Made by a program: the position numbers and the translations under genes. A DNA stretch of 64,000 bases from Neckera pumila. Its lineage: Eukaryota > Streptophyta > Bryopsida > Hypnales > Neckeraceae. The notes beneath the pieces are model-generated. The model was not told the DNA's origin. It did not search any database and saw nothing but the letters and a program-made list of their open reading frames with translations. Shown piece after piece: positions 12,580 to 25,839 of the stretch. Within the stretch, counting starts at the first letter, position 1, and each line of letters begins with the position of its first letter. The stretch covers positions 994,501 through 1,058,500 of the forward strand of contig OZ018412.1 of the NCBI GenBank assembly GCA_963969595.1. The letters are read 5' to 3'.

Positions 12580-12870
12580 CCGTGCGGGAAGGCGGAGAGA
12601 GGAAACCCGCGGGGGCTGCGGCGATGGCGGGCGTAGGAGCCGTAGGGTGCACGACGTCGGTCGCAACACAGAGAAAGGGAAGGCGAGATGTATGTACACA
12701 CAGATCGGCAATGGACGAAGGGTCGGAGAAGCGGACGAAGCGCGCTCGGGCTGGCTGGCTGACTGCCTGGGTGCTCACAGGGGGCTCGAGAGAGCAAGGC
12801 AGGAGCAGCTGCAGCAAGCTTCTGCGAGCAGAGTGAGGGTTATATAGCCTCTCGCTCTTGGCCCCCGCTC

Positions 12871-12878
12871 TATTTATA
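12871..12878 (-). promoter_or_regulatory. TATA box of the TBP gene
   Basis: The minus strand reads TATAAATA here, about 290 bp upstream of the TBP start codon and within a GC-rich island. A second TATATAA lies at 12846-12840. The first is the better consensus and would place the transcription start near 12845, giving a 5' leader of roughly 265 nt. The start site is inferred, not seen. Confidence 0.55.
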
Positions 12879-12879
12879 C

Positions 12880-13334
12880 TCCCGGCGAGACGACGCGGTC
12901 TGCCCAGCGGGCAGCGCCCCCCTCCACTCTCCTTCAGCCTCCTGTCCCATTCCTTTTCCTTCCCTCTGCCCGCGCCAGGCCCTGCCCATCCAGTGCACTT
13001 GCCGATGCACTGCCCTAAAGCTGTCCGTTTATCCCGCTTACGTCCATCCTTCTGTTCCTGGGACTCCACCATGGTGACCACTGCTGTTGTGCCACGGGCT
13101 TCCTTGAGAGGCCAAAAATTGGAAAATCCGCGCGAAATTTTTACCTTGAGAAAAATACAGGAGTGAATTATCAACTAGGGATGATAAAATTTGAAAATTT
13201 AAAATTCATATACCCTACATGAAGGTCAGATTTGGCATAGTTAAGTCATTTTTTTGTGAAAAAGGGCCACATAGCATCTTGTGAATGGTGTGAGGTGATG
13301 TGAATCCTCGAGATTACAAAATGGTCACAAAATA
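12880..13334. other. GC-rich upstream flank of TBP
   Basis: GC-rich to about 13.1 kb, then AT-rich. Long minus-strand open frames here come from base composition and lack any domain. Confidence 0.5.
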
Positions 13335-14262
13335 TTAATCCTAAAGGACCAAAGCCATTTTTCTATCAAAAACCACTTAAAATTGTCATTTCTTTTGCAT
13401 TCATCCAAGAAAGTAGAAGAAACATTTATTTTCTTAGAATCTAACCATAAGATCTTGCACTCTACTTGTCTGAGATCATGTGTAAGAATTTCATAAAGTT
13501 TGACCATACAGATTAGTAGATATTAGCATTTAAAGTTGGAAAAAAAGTTATTTTGAATGTTGACTAGCAATTTTAGATGACTTTGACCACCATTTGTAGA
13601 ATTTTTTTGCGCTACAAACTTTGAATTAAAAAAAAATTGTGTTGAAGAGCTGAGTTGAAAGTCTAGGAAAAAAATCTTGAAAAAAAGCATTTGATTTTTT
13701 TCTTTAAAAAATTGATAAGTAAAAGTAGGTTCAAGATTAAAAGGAAAACTGAATTGTTAAGAGCTCTAAAATGGGATTCAAACACATTAATCCCAATAGT
13801 GAGATTGTTTTAGCAAGCAAATTTAACCTTATCAAATAAGTTTTTTGAAAAATTGCAAAAATTGCATTTAAAAATGAATTGTATAAGTTAATTTTCAAGA
13901 ATATGCATAGATTGCCCAAAAAACAAGATTGTCCCTTACCTTTCTTGTTACTAATTCAAATAGAGTGAATCAAAGCTTCAAATGTAGACAATAATAAAGT
14001 AATTTAGGAAAAAAGTTTAAAATTTTGGTTTTGACTTTTTGCGATCTTTTTTGTGCTGCTCACTAAGTTCAATTCTAGACTTTTTGTGGTATAATTTTTG
14101 TTGTTGGGCACCAATTGAAATAAAAATTATATTCCTACAAAGCTAATCACTTTTTCTATATTATGAGAAACTTTCAAAAAGTTCATCAAAAATTGAGGTC
14201 ATAAGAACGTAGTTCAAAAGCCTTTTTGTCCCATGGGGGGACAAAGGTCCTTTAGGGGTTAA
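13335..14262 (+). mobile_element. 928-bp TTAA-ended non-autonomous element (variant B)
   Basis: It begins TTAATCCTAAAGGACCAAAG and ends GGTCCTTTAGGGGTTAA, giving inverted termini of about 16 bp inside TTAA. The interior shares blocks with the copy at 21468-22388, for example TAAGATCTTGCACTC... TTGTCTGAGATCA and ATTGCCCAAAAAACAAGATT. No transposase frame is present. The TTAA plus CCC/GGG termini match the piggyBac layout. Confidence 0.7.
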
Positions 14263-16274
14263 ATTGACAATCCAAAATAGCGGGGAGGGGTTTATATTCA
14301 TGATAAGCATGAATAGAAATTCCCCCCTATTTGAAAGGCTCAGAGCACTATGCCTAAGTCTTGTTTTGAGTTTTTTTTTTTTATGTTTTAGAAAACAATC
14401 TATCAAATAGTTCATGCAAGTAGAACTACATTGTCATCATAGGATTTTGTGTCTGAAGGGCTCATGATTGAATTACAAAAAATTTGTACAACAATAAGAT
14501 CTTCAGATTTTGAAAAACACATGCTTGATTGAAGAGGTTTACAAAATTTTGCATCTGCCTACAATTTCAAATGAAGATTAGAGGAGGTTACCTTAAAAAA
14601 CGGTACTTGAAAAAGTATAATCTCATATTTTTTTATAGAAATCACACAATTGTCCTCCTATATCAAGCCATTTGAATAGTTTTAAATGAATTTGCTATGC
14701 AAGGACTAAATAGATTTCAATCTCTACAAATTAATATTTCAATTTTTTGTCATTCAGAAAAAATACAATGTACAATAAAAAAAGTTCAGTGGTAGATCCA
14801 TTTGACAAAACATTATGGAAGAGATATACTAAATATTTGCACAAAATATAATGGAAACTCATGTTGAAAGCCATGTTGAATAATGGGTGCAATCGAACCC
14901 ATTCTCAATTGTATGGTGTAATATATTCTGTTTTATGTAAATATAGATCACTTGAGACATATCAAAAAGACAAATGGGATTAATCTGTTGCATTAAAAAG
15001 TCACAAATACAACCTACAGCCAAAAAAAGGGCAGTTCAAGTCATAGTGACCACCCTCTCTATATATCCAATATCCATGTCCGGGTTGTGTCAAATCCATG
15101 ACATGGAAAGGTCCTCTAGCTTGCAAAGCAATCAAAATTGTATCCAAATGAAGTCAAATTTGCAAGGTCTTGAGAAGAGGCACTTAATTTTCTAATAATA
15201 GATTTATGACACTTGACCTTCTAGCATACTTCCTAAGGCTATTTTAATCAAATTAATAATAACCAACTGGCTCTACCTCTCACTTTGGAAAATGTAATGA
15301 TTATAATAGATTTAGATATGCCACATGGTGATTCTCTAGACACTTGTCAAGTGGAATTGCACTCGTATAGATTAATGCATAAATGTTCATACATACCCTA
15401 TTTGTTTTGTCAATTTGCCCCAATATGCATCGAATGAGATTCATATTGCGTTCCTAATTACATATTTATTTTTTAACTCAGCTTGATCCACGTAGCAACA
15501 ATCTGATTCATTCAATCGAATTGACCATTGTATACAATTGTAATAACTATTTGACCTACAATTGTACTTATAATTCAATTGTTGAGGATGTCCTAGGATT
15601 AATGGACCAAAATACAAATTGCAAATGAGAATTAGTCCTATATAATGCAATTGTACAAGTTTGCTTGGACTTTGAGACAAATAGTCAAACAACCCTGGAG
15701 AGCACACCTCTTTAACCCAATATATTGACATTGTGAAATACACAAATTTTGAATTCCAACATATATAGTGATTAATCACCTTCAACAATTTTAACAATCT
15801 GTATGAATCAATTTGACACAAGGAATTGCTCAATGAAATTGGTCAACTTTAATAAATAGATAAAACAATCCAGGCAACTCAATATAATAACTTAGTCAAT
15901 TAGTCCCCACAACAATTTTAGATTTAAATTTTTGATTAACAATACAATAAAACCTCTCACCTCTCCACTATACAAAAATGTTATCAGATGTAATATTAAA
16001 CAAGAAACTACTAGATGTTTTGAGCTCCACTATCAACTACAACATCCAACATATTTCCTTTCTAGCAAATTTATTTTCAAAATAAGGAACTTTTATCAAA
16101 AGTAACTTGATTTTGAAGCTCTCAATGAATTCATTGATGGATATGGCTTCTTCAAGTCTCCAGTAGAAGGATGATAAGAGAAGCCACACCATCTTGTAAT
16201 TGAGGAATTTCTCCATTACAGCTGCACAATTGAGACTCTAGACTTGGGGCATGTTCCAAATTTAGTAAAAATAT
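14263..16274. other. AT-rich intergenic DNA, no supported gene
   Basis: Short frames on both strands have no protein-like features. A few blocks near 14.4-14.8 kb resemble interior parts of the TTAA family, suggesting older, eroded copies. Confidence 0.4.
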
Positions 16275-16553
16275 CATTAGAAGAGATTTGGGGGGACTAA
16301 AGGGCCGTTTCAGGCCTATTCCCCCAATGTTGTTCCTCTGGCAGATCGGAAACGTCCGCTATCAGATTTTTTATTTTTTTTATTTTTTTTATTTTTAAAA
16401 ATCTAAAATGAAAAAAAAGCAATTTTGTTTTTGGTGGCGAGGAGTCGTTTTGCCACGTCATGTAGCAGCTGCGGACTACTGCAAGGCTATTTCCTCGACC
16501 CTGGCAACGCAAGGAACTCATAGACCTTCAAAGGAGCTGGAAAACATCTAATG
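16275..16553. mobile_element. MITE, CATTAGAAGAG family, copy 1
   Basis: The left end reads CATTAGAAGAGATTTGGGG. The right end, GGAAAACATCTAATG, is its imperfect inverse. The interior has an AT-rich stretch and an AACGCAAGGAACTC block shared in spirit with copies at 21212 and 61663. No clear target duplication. Non-coding. Confidence 0.55.
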
Positions 16554-18720
16554 AAATAAATAGTATCAATGACACTCTATTTACTTTCTAATACTCATGT
16601 TGTCGACAATGCCTTTGAAAACTTCTGAAGTCATTTGAGTAGATGTGTCAACAACTTCAATCAGCTACTTTGGATTTACGTGATGCCTACCATAGTCTAT
16701 CACTTGCAGCTTGTTGTTTACATTCTTCTTTTTGTAACATAACTTGCTTGGCCGTAGCAAAAGGACTTGATCAAATAAAGACATGGCGTAGTCATTGTCA
16801 TTGTTTCTTCTTTGTATTGCCTATAATTTATAACATGTCTTGAATGACGCACAAAAAGAATTACAAAAAACACTTTTATTACATAGAGATCTAGATTTGA
16901 TAAGGCATAGATCCAAAATTCAAATATAGAACAAAAAACTAATGAAATAAAAATATGATTGAATTTAAAAAGTCACTTTGAATGTGACAATGCAAAGTAC
17001 TACCTAATCAATAGTCTCCTTTATTGTTGCATCCCTTGGTAGTACTTACTTCTTCCAACTTCCAATGTGACTCTATGGCACTTCAATTTTATTACCACCA
17101 AAGGTCACAATATGTTAACATATGCACTGACCGTGTTAGATTCTAAAGCTAATAACGGGTTCTTCATTTTTCAATAACTCTTGTCTTCCAGATACTCCCA
17201 CAAGACACTAAGTATATCATTTGATGATATGGAATTGACTTTCCATTGATGTCCAAGCACTTAGTGGTGGCAGTACTCACTATTGGCACTAACCATCCTA
17301 GAATGGTATTCAACTCCCCACTAGGCCCAAACACTCTCATTTTGGAACTCACTTCAAGACTAATTAGTCAAGACCCAACATCACGGCCTAGTGTGGAGTG
17401 GAACACAACTAGCATCAAAGAGTCCCCAAGAGAAGTTCAAGGTATCTTGAAGGCAGTGGTGAGGCTCCATCACCAATCTCATTGCTCGTAGCTACTTTGA
17501 CTCACTACAATACTATTCAGGAGTAAGGAGGGAGACCACCTCACTTCATAGTGTTCTTTTTATATAGGTCACTAAGACATCCAAAACACATTTCACTTTT
17601 ATGAAGTTATTTGATTCCATGCATTCGTCTCAAAACCATTGTAATACATTGCACTTAGTTTACAAATCACCTTAGACTATTAACTTTTTCAAATGCAACA
17701 AATATTGAGCAATTTATGTCCCTTAAAAAGTCTAAATTTCCTAGGAGGTGTGCTGTAGTTCTCTAAGACTCTATCTCCTTTACTTGCCAATAATTTTTAT
17801 CACATAGCTAATTCTTGTTTCTTTAGGTTTTCAACAATATGCGACATGTCTTTTGGGGGCAAAGTATTCTTTTTGAAACGCCTACTCCTGCATCCCACAT
17901 CTAAGTATGGCAGCTAAAACACCGCCAACTTTGAGGAGTCAAAACTTTTGCATTAGGAGTAAATGGAACCTTGAAAGAGCCTGCTTCATAATGCAAAAAT
18001 TTGGGTCAAAAGAGCCTTCTCAGCTCACTAGTTGGGCCAAGAATTGTATAATGAATTCAAAAATTCATCATCATTTCCCAAGCCATCTCGAAGATCTTAT
18101 AAATTTGGGTGGGAATAGCCTTGTCAACTCACTAATTGGGCCATGAATTGCATTTTGAACTCAAAAATTGGTCATCATTATCCAATCCATCTCCACGATC
18201 TCATAAATCTCATGATGGTTCCATCATAGAGGATGGAACACATGCCACGTGGTGGTTCTAATGAGGATATGGCCACCCTCATTCCATTAGCCTTAAAATT
18301 AGTAAGAAAATGCAAAGTCTCCTAACCATTTACAACTTAGATCCTTGGGTGGATCACTCTTTGTATGTTTTATACCCCCCCATGCGGTGAGGGGGTATTT
18401 TTTGGGGGGCTATTTACCTCCAAGGCCTCATTAAAAGGGCCCCTATAATTATATAATTCGGCAAAATGGCACCCTTATATTATGGTACCCTATCATTACT
18501 TATACTACCCATGTCAATGCAATTTTCTAGAAGCAATTTTCTTTATAAAGAAAAAAAGGGAATAAAAAAGCAAAGTAAAAGCAAAAAGTTTAGAAGAAAA
18601 TAGAAAGAATACATGCGTGCAAATTAATTTTGTTCCAAGCGTTATCCCCGAGTTTTTCCCGTGCATTTTCAAACAACTTAGTTCTAGCATTTCAACACTT
18701 TAAATTTTGACGTGGTATGA
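16554..18720. other. Intergenic DNA, no supported gene
   Basis: Short open frames only. Two related blocks near 17990-18055 and 18105-18200 (AATTTGGGT... CTCACTA-TTGGGCCA, CATCATT) are a local imperfect duplication. Around 18376-18410 there is a G/C-homopolymer hairpin (ACCCCCCCATGC... GAGGGGGT). Confidence 0.4.
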
Positions 18721-18724
18721 AATT

Positions 18725-18960
18725 TATAGTTCTTTTTCACACCCTATTTTTTGGGCAAAGAGACTTTGGTGGGTGAAACAATTTTCTTTCTTTTTCACAC
18801 CCTATTTTTTTGTCAGGGCACTTTGGTTATTGCCCGTATTATTGTGAATTTTTAGAAAAGGATTCACATCCTATTTTTTTTATCAAGGCAACTCGGTTCT
18901 TATAAATTCTTTTTTCCTTTTTTGCACCCTCTGTTTTTTGGCAAGGCACATTGGGTGATG
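18725..18960. repeat. Degenerate tandem array, ~60-75 bp units
   Basis: Four imperfect repeats share the pattern TTTTTCACACCCTATTTTTT followed by GGCAAAG or TCAAGGC and CTTTGGT or CTCGGTT. The units vary in length and are interrupted by T-rich runs. No coding content. Confidence 0.6.
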
Positions 18961-21211
18961 TTAGAAGGGTCTTTCTTTTTTGCATTTTTTTTGGCCCCTA
19001 CTTTTGGGGATGACACTTTTGTTTGTGTGAAATTTTTGGGCATGGTTGACATCCTGAATTAATTAATTTTTTGAGTTTGAAAATTTATTTGTAAATTTAC
19101 GAAGATTTTAAAACATTAAAAATTATTCAGACATGTGGACCCTAGAAAATCACCTATAAGAATAATATATTGAAGAAAATTGGATCTATTATGAAGATTA
19201 ATTTTTTTATATTAATAGTCTTTATCTCTAAATCATTGAAAGTAATAATCTTCTTGGTAGCATAAAAAACAATCAATGAATTAGCATCATCTTATGAAGA
19301 TAAGTGAATAATCTGAATTAGGAAATTTCTAATTCCATCATATGAAAATGCATTCAAGCAACTCCCACCCCCAAAATTTGGATGAAAAACTATGTATCTC
19401 CGTCTAAAGTCCTCGAGGGTTCCTTGAAATCGTCTAAAACACACAAATTGTCAGTCTTAGAGTCACTTCCAGATAAAGGATACACACATTAGTTTTCACC
19501 AACACATCATATGTTCAAATTCCTTTTATCTCACCAAGCGAAACTCAATTATAGAGTCCAACATACTTTTTACACTCATCAATATCATAAGGTACCAATG
19601 TCACAGCAAGTACTGATCCCATTAAAGTGATTTGCCAAATGTAATGAATTGAAACATCTGGATACAAAAACACCATACTCCATTTGTGCATCTGACATCA
19701 ATAAAGTTACAAACATATACAAAGAACCCCAAAATCAATGCTCCTTCAGAGATGTATTCATGAACTCATGGGACCCCCCATGTAATCACAACCACCAAGA
19801 TAATTACAATTAGCTTTGTACACCCAATTGGTCTGACCCACTAGTACACCTAGCTATAACAAACGGACCCTATTAAATACAATACATGGGATCCAAATGA
19901 CCAGCTCCTAAATTAGATGTACAAAAAGTGAATGGACCACATTTATAGGCTACCTAACTTACTTGTAATGCATTTCACCTTTTGAATGTCCACTATTTTA
20001 GTTGTAAATCTTTTATAATTTTTATCTCAAAAGAATAAAACTTTACCTATCTTCGGCCGCATGTTGTTTTTAAAATGCGCTAAGTAATCCACCCGGGCTT
20101 AAATCTTCATGTTCTTAGATCTATAGATGTGTGATTTCACGTACCAAATTTCTAAACATATGGGGGATGCTACCTACTTCATTTTGACCACAACATCATG
20201 GCACCATGTCTATTTAGGACTCTTTATTTCTTTCCACTTAGTCTCTTGCAAGGCTTGAGAAGTTACTCCTTAAGTTTTTTTTTGCTTATTGAGCCATCAT
20301 GGGTATGCCTTGTAGTGAAGGTCGTGACACTTATGTCATCTATTGCAATAGATAAAACCATCAGAATCATCATCCTCTATGTAACCTTTGTGTATGCAAT
20401 CTTGATTGGAAGCCTCATTTTTTAGTTTGAAAAAGTAGTCTTCAATGTAGTAGAACCTATGATCCATTCATTCCACTTTGTTTGAGATCCATTATCTCTA
20501 TCTCATATAAATGTATCCAAAAGTCTACAAAAATTCTATGTTGTCATTTAGCCCATTATGGATTGATTATTCTACATCAAATATAGAGTCATAATTTCTA
20601 GAGAAAGAGAGGGCAAAAATCATGTTTCAGCCTTTTGGAAGATTGAGAGATGAGTCATTGTTACCCCCCTCGTGGATTGAGTACTCAATTGAGTATCTTC
20701 TAGACTCATTGTGAAGCATTATGACAACTAGCTATATTCTCTTAGCCTATGATGAAATTATTTCCAAAAAATCCCCTCTTCAAGCTATATGTAAATTCCA
20801 TGCCTAATGTGCTTCGAATATGATTTTTTGAGTATTTGATCTATTTTATGATGTTTTTTTGCCACAAATTATTCTAGAATCATTAGAAAACTTGGAACTT
20901 AAATTTGGCCTTCACACTATCATGAAGACCTAAGGCCCACAAATAATATTTTTATTCACCTTTTACAATCCAAAAAAGTTGGGATTTGATTGTGACTTGT
21001 GACTTGTGACTTGAAAGAACTAGACATGGGCAATAATTTTTTATAGTAACTATCAAGTGCCATCACTTCGTTGGCAAAAAATTGTAGGGACTTGATTGGG
21101 TAAGCCAATACATGTTAGACAAAGTTATATATTGCTCAAAGTTATATATCACACTGGACATGGAATGTCATGTGCAACGTTTCAAGATTTTTTTTTTACT
21201 TTTATCAACTA
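18961..21211. other. AT-rich intergenic DNA, no supported gene
   Basis: No frame has recognisable features. The only longer one, at 20198-20425, is hydrophobic and lacks splice or domain support. A short GTGACTT triplication lies at about 20992-21012. Confidence 0.4.
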
Positions 21212-21460
21212 CATTAGGGGACATTTGAGGCCTCTAGAAGACTGCGAGTTCCTTTGCATTTCCAGACTGCAAGAATGCAAGGGAAGCAACCGGCTGATGT
21301 GGTCAACTTTGTGCCACGTCATTTTTGAAAAAAATAAAAATAAAAATAAAAAAACTTTTTGCTTAAAATGATATTTGGGGAATTTTTTTTTCACAGAATT
21401 GGGATACCATTAAGAATGGGCTTGAAACGGTCTTCTAGAAGCCTCCAATGTCCTCTAATG
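21212..21460. mobile_element. MITE, CATTAGAAGAG family, copy 2
   Basis: About 31-bp imperfect inverted termini: CATTAGGGGACATTTGAGG then CCTCTAGAAGAC on the left, and GTCTTCTAGAAGCC then TCCAATGTCCTCTAATG on the right. Length 249 bp, non-coding. A different TTAA-ended element begins 8 bp to its right. Confidence 0.75.
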
Positions 21461-21467
21461 TTTTCCT

Positions 21468-22388
21468 TTAACCCATAAATTTCCAAGGCATTTTTTGGCT
21501 CCGAAACCACTGAAAACTATCAATTCTGTTGCAATCACTCCCTAAACCAAAAAAAACTTTTTTTTAAAGAATCTTACCATAAGATCTTGTACTTCACTTG
21601 TCTTAGATCAAGTGGTAAAAATTTCATGAAGTTTGATCGCACGGATTAGAGATATTTGCATTTGAAGTTGAAAAAAGAAGTATTTTTGAACTGTGGCCTG
21701 CAATTTCAAATGACTTTGACGGCCATTTGTGGATTTTTTTGCACTACACACCATAAAGTTAAAATTTTTTATGTTGAACATTTGAGTTGAGAGTCGGGGT
21801 AAATAGTTTCAGAATGTTAAAATTTGATTTTCACATATAAAAAAATTGTTAAACAGAAGTAGGTCCAAAATTGAACTAAACACTAAATTGTTAATAGCTC
21901 TTAGGTGGAATTAAAACACCATAATCCCAATGGTGGGATTGTTCTTGCAAACAAACTTAACCTTTTCCAAAAAAAATTGAATGAACTTGAAAATTGCATT
22001 CAAAAATGAATTGTATAAGTGTTTTTTTTTAAGATGCTTAGATTGCCCAAAAAACAAGATTGTCTATAACTTTCTCATTGTGAGTCCAAATAGAATGAAT
22101 CAAAGCTTCTAATTTAGACAAAAATATGATCTTTGAGAAAAAAAAATGAACAAAAAAAATTATAGTTTTTATAGGTTTTTTTTTGCCCGGCAAACTGCTT
22201 TTTTGACTTTGGGTGGCATAACTTTAGCTCCCGGGCACCGATTGAAAAAAAAAAATATTTTTAGAAAGCTAATGTGATTTCCTATCTTCAAAAAAGAATT
22301 CAAAAAATCATGTCAAAATTTCAAGTCACACGAGCCTGCCTGAAATCCCAAGTGTCCCTCGAGGGGACTTTGGGGATTTAGGGGTTAA
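21468..22388 (+). mobile_element. 921-bp TTAA-ended non-autonomous element (variant B)
   Basis: It starts TTAACCCATAAATTTCC and ends GGGGATTTAGGGGTTAA. The interior parallels 13335-14262, including the TAAGATCTTGTAC... TTGTCTTAGATCA and ATTGCCCAAAAAACAAGATT blocks. No open frame for a transposase. Confidence 0.7.
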
Positions 22389-24648
22389 TTCACACTAGTG
22401 CTCTTTGCCATTGCCACAATCAATAAAAATAAAAATAAAAATAATTTTTTAATTTTTTAATTTTAAAAATAATTCAAAATCCATAGTTTTAATGCCACAT
22501 GTCCAAACGCCACAAACTAAAGCCCATGCGCCTTCCTTGCGGAGAGCTTTCCAACAGTACCATGAACGCATCCAAGGAACAATTTTGGAGATTTCATTGT
22601 AACAACCAAACCAAACCAAACCAAACAATTTCATTTAAGGGGTAGACATTGAACCATCTTTTCAAGTACTTAGTGTAAAATTTTCTCTATTTTTTATTTG
22701 AAATAGAAATTTTATAGATTTTTTCACCATTTTTTTCCAAAGTTTTCAAATTGTAACTATTTTTTTTCCCAATTCCACCAGCTAACATTGAACTAACCAA
22801 CTGTTCTTCTCCAACATTGGTCATGCGAACAACCTTGAGATAAGAGTCAAGAATAGAAAGGAGTTAAGGTAGACAAGCTCATCTCCACCAATTGCTTGTT
22901 TCCGTCATCCTACTTTTTTGACCCCAATTTTGCCACAAAACTTATCAAAATCCGTTCACTTTTATGACAAAATTAGTGCATTAATGCCACAAGGGATAAT
23001 GGGTCAATGCTTTATTGGTGAATACTTAAGTGCTAATAAATACATGGAAAGGCGGTTATGGTTGTTAATAGGATGTTTATAACTCCATTCTATAAGCGGT
23101 TTTGTATTTTCATGGAAGACCACTTCAAAAATTCACAGAAATTACAATTTTAATCAAAAAACTATAATTCCACTTGATTTATGAAACAAGAACACACCTT
23201 TGGAAAATATGTGCCTCTCTTGTAGTTGCAAATCAAGGTGACAATTGGCTTATTTACCTCAAAGATGTACCTTAACCCCTTAAGGCGTTGCCCACCCAAA
23301 GAATTGGTGTATGTTTGTGTATTGAATTTATTTGATTCTCTCCAAACACTCAAAAATTCCTCAAAAATCCTCAATTGACTAGTAGTATGTTTGCGATTAC
23401 AACCAGGTGCAAGCACTTGTCTCAAATAGGGGAATGGGGCCGGTTGGTTGAAACAACCTTCCTGCCTAATGACCACTCACTAGTAGCACCAAGCCATATC
23501 TTTCACGCTACTGCTCAAACGGGTCTGAGTGACGGGTATCAAACTTAGACCACATAGTCATGGTACTTAGTTCCTCTCCAACCAACCTCTAAACTCATGA
23601 CTTGGTGTATCTCCACCACTACTTTCTACACTTATAATCCATTTTCACTCAACAACCTTAATTTTGGTTACTTTTATTTGGTTACTGGTACTGAAGTGTC
23701 TATTCTCAAAAGGGGAGAGTAGTTTTGCATCAATGGCCTTTGATCCGGTGGACATTGGCTCATTGTCATTATGAACAAACACTTTATTCACGCCGGCCTT
23801 CTTTGAAGACTGGAGTTTCTATCTATCTTTCTATCTATATGTTTGTGACTTAGCCTGGAATTTACAGCTTGAATGGGATTCATGTGGATATACAACAAGG
23901 GAGAGCGTACAGAAAACAACAACATCGTTAAGGGATTAAGGATGCCAGGGTGGAGCGGTGAGACAAATGATAGATAGGCATGGATGAACGCAATTAGTCG
24001 CAGTCGCCGTAGCAACACATCGGGAACTACCCCCCCCATTGTGTCAGTGTTGTTGCAATATTGTTTTATAGAGTTCGCAGTAGAGTAAAGAAACTTTACT
24101 GTTACAGTATTGATGATAGTACTGCAATAATATAGATTCAATGGACCCATTGAAACTATACTTTTGCAGTACTACTTCAGTATTGTAACAATATAGTTTT
24201 AATACTCTACTGTGAATCCATTGAAGCAATACTGTTTCAGAGTGATTGTAAGAAACACTTGTCTTATTTTTTGTCCCCTTGCCCTCGGACAGGTGATTTT
24301 TTGCTCATAACTTTTGCATCGTTTGTCCATTTGGAGTGAAATTTGGAAAGAAAGTATATATGGTAGTTGCAAACATTGAGTAATTTTTTCAAATTTTTTC
24401 AAATTAGTGTACTATTTTTAAAATGCCCCCAATTGGGTGTCTACTTTGGCCATTTTGAGGTTTTTTAGCCCTATTTCTAACCCAAAAATGCAAATTTGAA
24501 GCCACAAATTGGACATGATGGAGGTCTACTAACATTACAAGGATTGACAATGAATTTCTATAAAAACAGTAACATGTCCGTTGTCTGCATGGGGTCAAAG
24601 TGACCTTCTTTTGCGAGAAGGTTACGAAGAGGGAAAATTTTTCCTACA
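22389..24648. other. Intergenic DNA, no supported gene
   Basis: 22389-22640 resembles the interior of the 2-kb element (3790-4250), including a CCAAAC microsatellite at about 22607-22626. 24040-24245 contains repeated TTGCAGTA/CAATA motifs and a GATTCAATGG...CCATTGAA hairpin that might be an eroded MITE, but I could not define ends. Open frames here lack features. Confidence 0.4.
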
Positions 24649-25577
24649 TTAACCCCTAAAGGACCAACATGTGTTTTTTGGCCGTATAGAATTTTTGGGC
24701 AGGTATGTACAACTAGAAATTTCTATATTTTTGGCTGAAATTTTAATAGAAGGTGGGGGCAAGGAATATCTTTCTTATGCACCAAATTTCATGACATTTG
24801 GAAATACGAGTCAAAAGTTATGGCCTAATATGTTACTTTTTTTGTAACTAGGTAGTCCGGGCAGATAAAAAAAATCACTTTTTTTGAAAACAAAAATTTG
24901 AAATTTGTTTTCGAGAGTTATATATAGGTAAAAACCTTTGAATCATCCCATTTTGATCAATGAGTCAATAGTTATGAAGAATTTAAGTTTGCGAGCAGTT
25001 ATAGATTCTTTACTCTAAAATAAACTTTGAAGTCCTTTATCTTACTCAATTTTTAATATTTTTTGAAAAAAATAAAATCCTAGGATGTAGATTATTCATC
25101 AAAAAATTTCCACAATTGGGATTAGCATTTTTCAATTCCATAATTATATTCTTGACAATTTTGTATTTTGAATCATTCTCTACTACTGTCTACTTACTAT
25201 TTTTTCCCTATATGTTGTACAATTTCAAATGAAGTGAAAATTTTCAAGCTTGTAGCCAACTTGTTTAGAAAAAAGAATCCAAAGAAGAGACATCATTTTG
25301 GACATTTTTTCATTGAAAAGTGAGCTTGTGAAGTGCTGCTGCCCTATTTTTCGTAGGGCCAAAAAAATGGTTTTAGTGAATTTGAATGCTTATATCTTGC
25401 AATCCACGTGGTGGAAATTTCTGAAACTTTTACCACATGTTCTCAAGTCACCATACTATAAGATCCTATGGTTACATGTGTCAAAAAAAGTTTTTTTTCA
25501 AAAATTAGATACTTGTACTAAAAATGGCAATTTTCAAGCATTTTTGATGAGAACATAGTCATAGAACTTAGGGTTAA
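24649..25577 (+). mobile_element. 929-bp TTAACCCCTAAAG family element (variant A), copy 1
   Basis: It starts TTAACCCCTAAAGGACCAAC, with GTTTTTTGGCCGTATAG just inside. It ends at a slightly worn GAACTTAGGGTTAA. TTAA flanks both sides. The order of interior blocks is the same as in copies at 25840, 46457 and, reversed, 62820. It has no transposase, so it needs one in trans. The termini and TTAA preference point to a piggyBac-type source. Confidence 0.8.
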
Positions 25578-25839
25578 TTTTTGGTGCAATGTGAGCGCAA
25601 TCTTCTCTAGCAAAATGGATTTTTTTTTTTTTTTTTTTTTGAATTATTAAAAATAAAAAGATGCACAGACCCCTTTTCTGCTATTTTCTGCTTCCAGTGG
25701 CTTCTGTAGTACTTTGCAGCAGTCTATATATAATGCTGTATAGTACTACATAGTACAGAATTGACGGTTGAGATCTGCAGGGGCGTTGTGGAACATAGTG
25801 CTACATAATACAGCCAGTCCTATGGCCAAAAATTGCATT
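25578..25839. other. 262-bp gap between two tandem family elements
   Basis: It holds a T-run of about 21 (25619-25640) and an AGTACTACATAGTAC-type palindromic stretch near 25740-25755. No gene. Confidence 0.5.

Noticed and set aside
12425..13174. A 249-codon minus-strand open frame upstream of and overlapping TBP exon 1
   Set aside because: It lies in the GC-rich island, has low-complexity composition and no domain, and uses a frame other than the one that encodes TBP.
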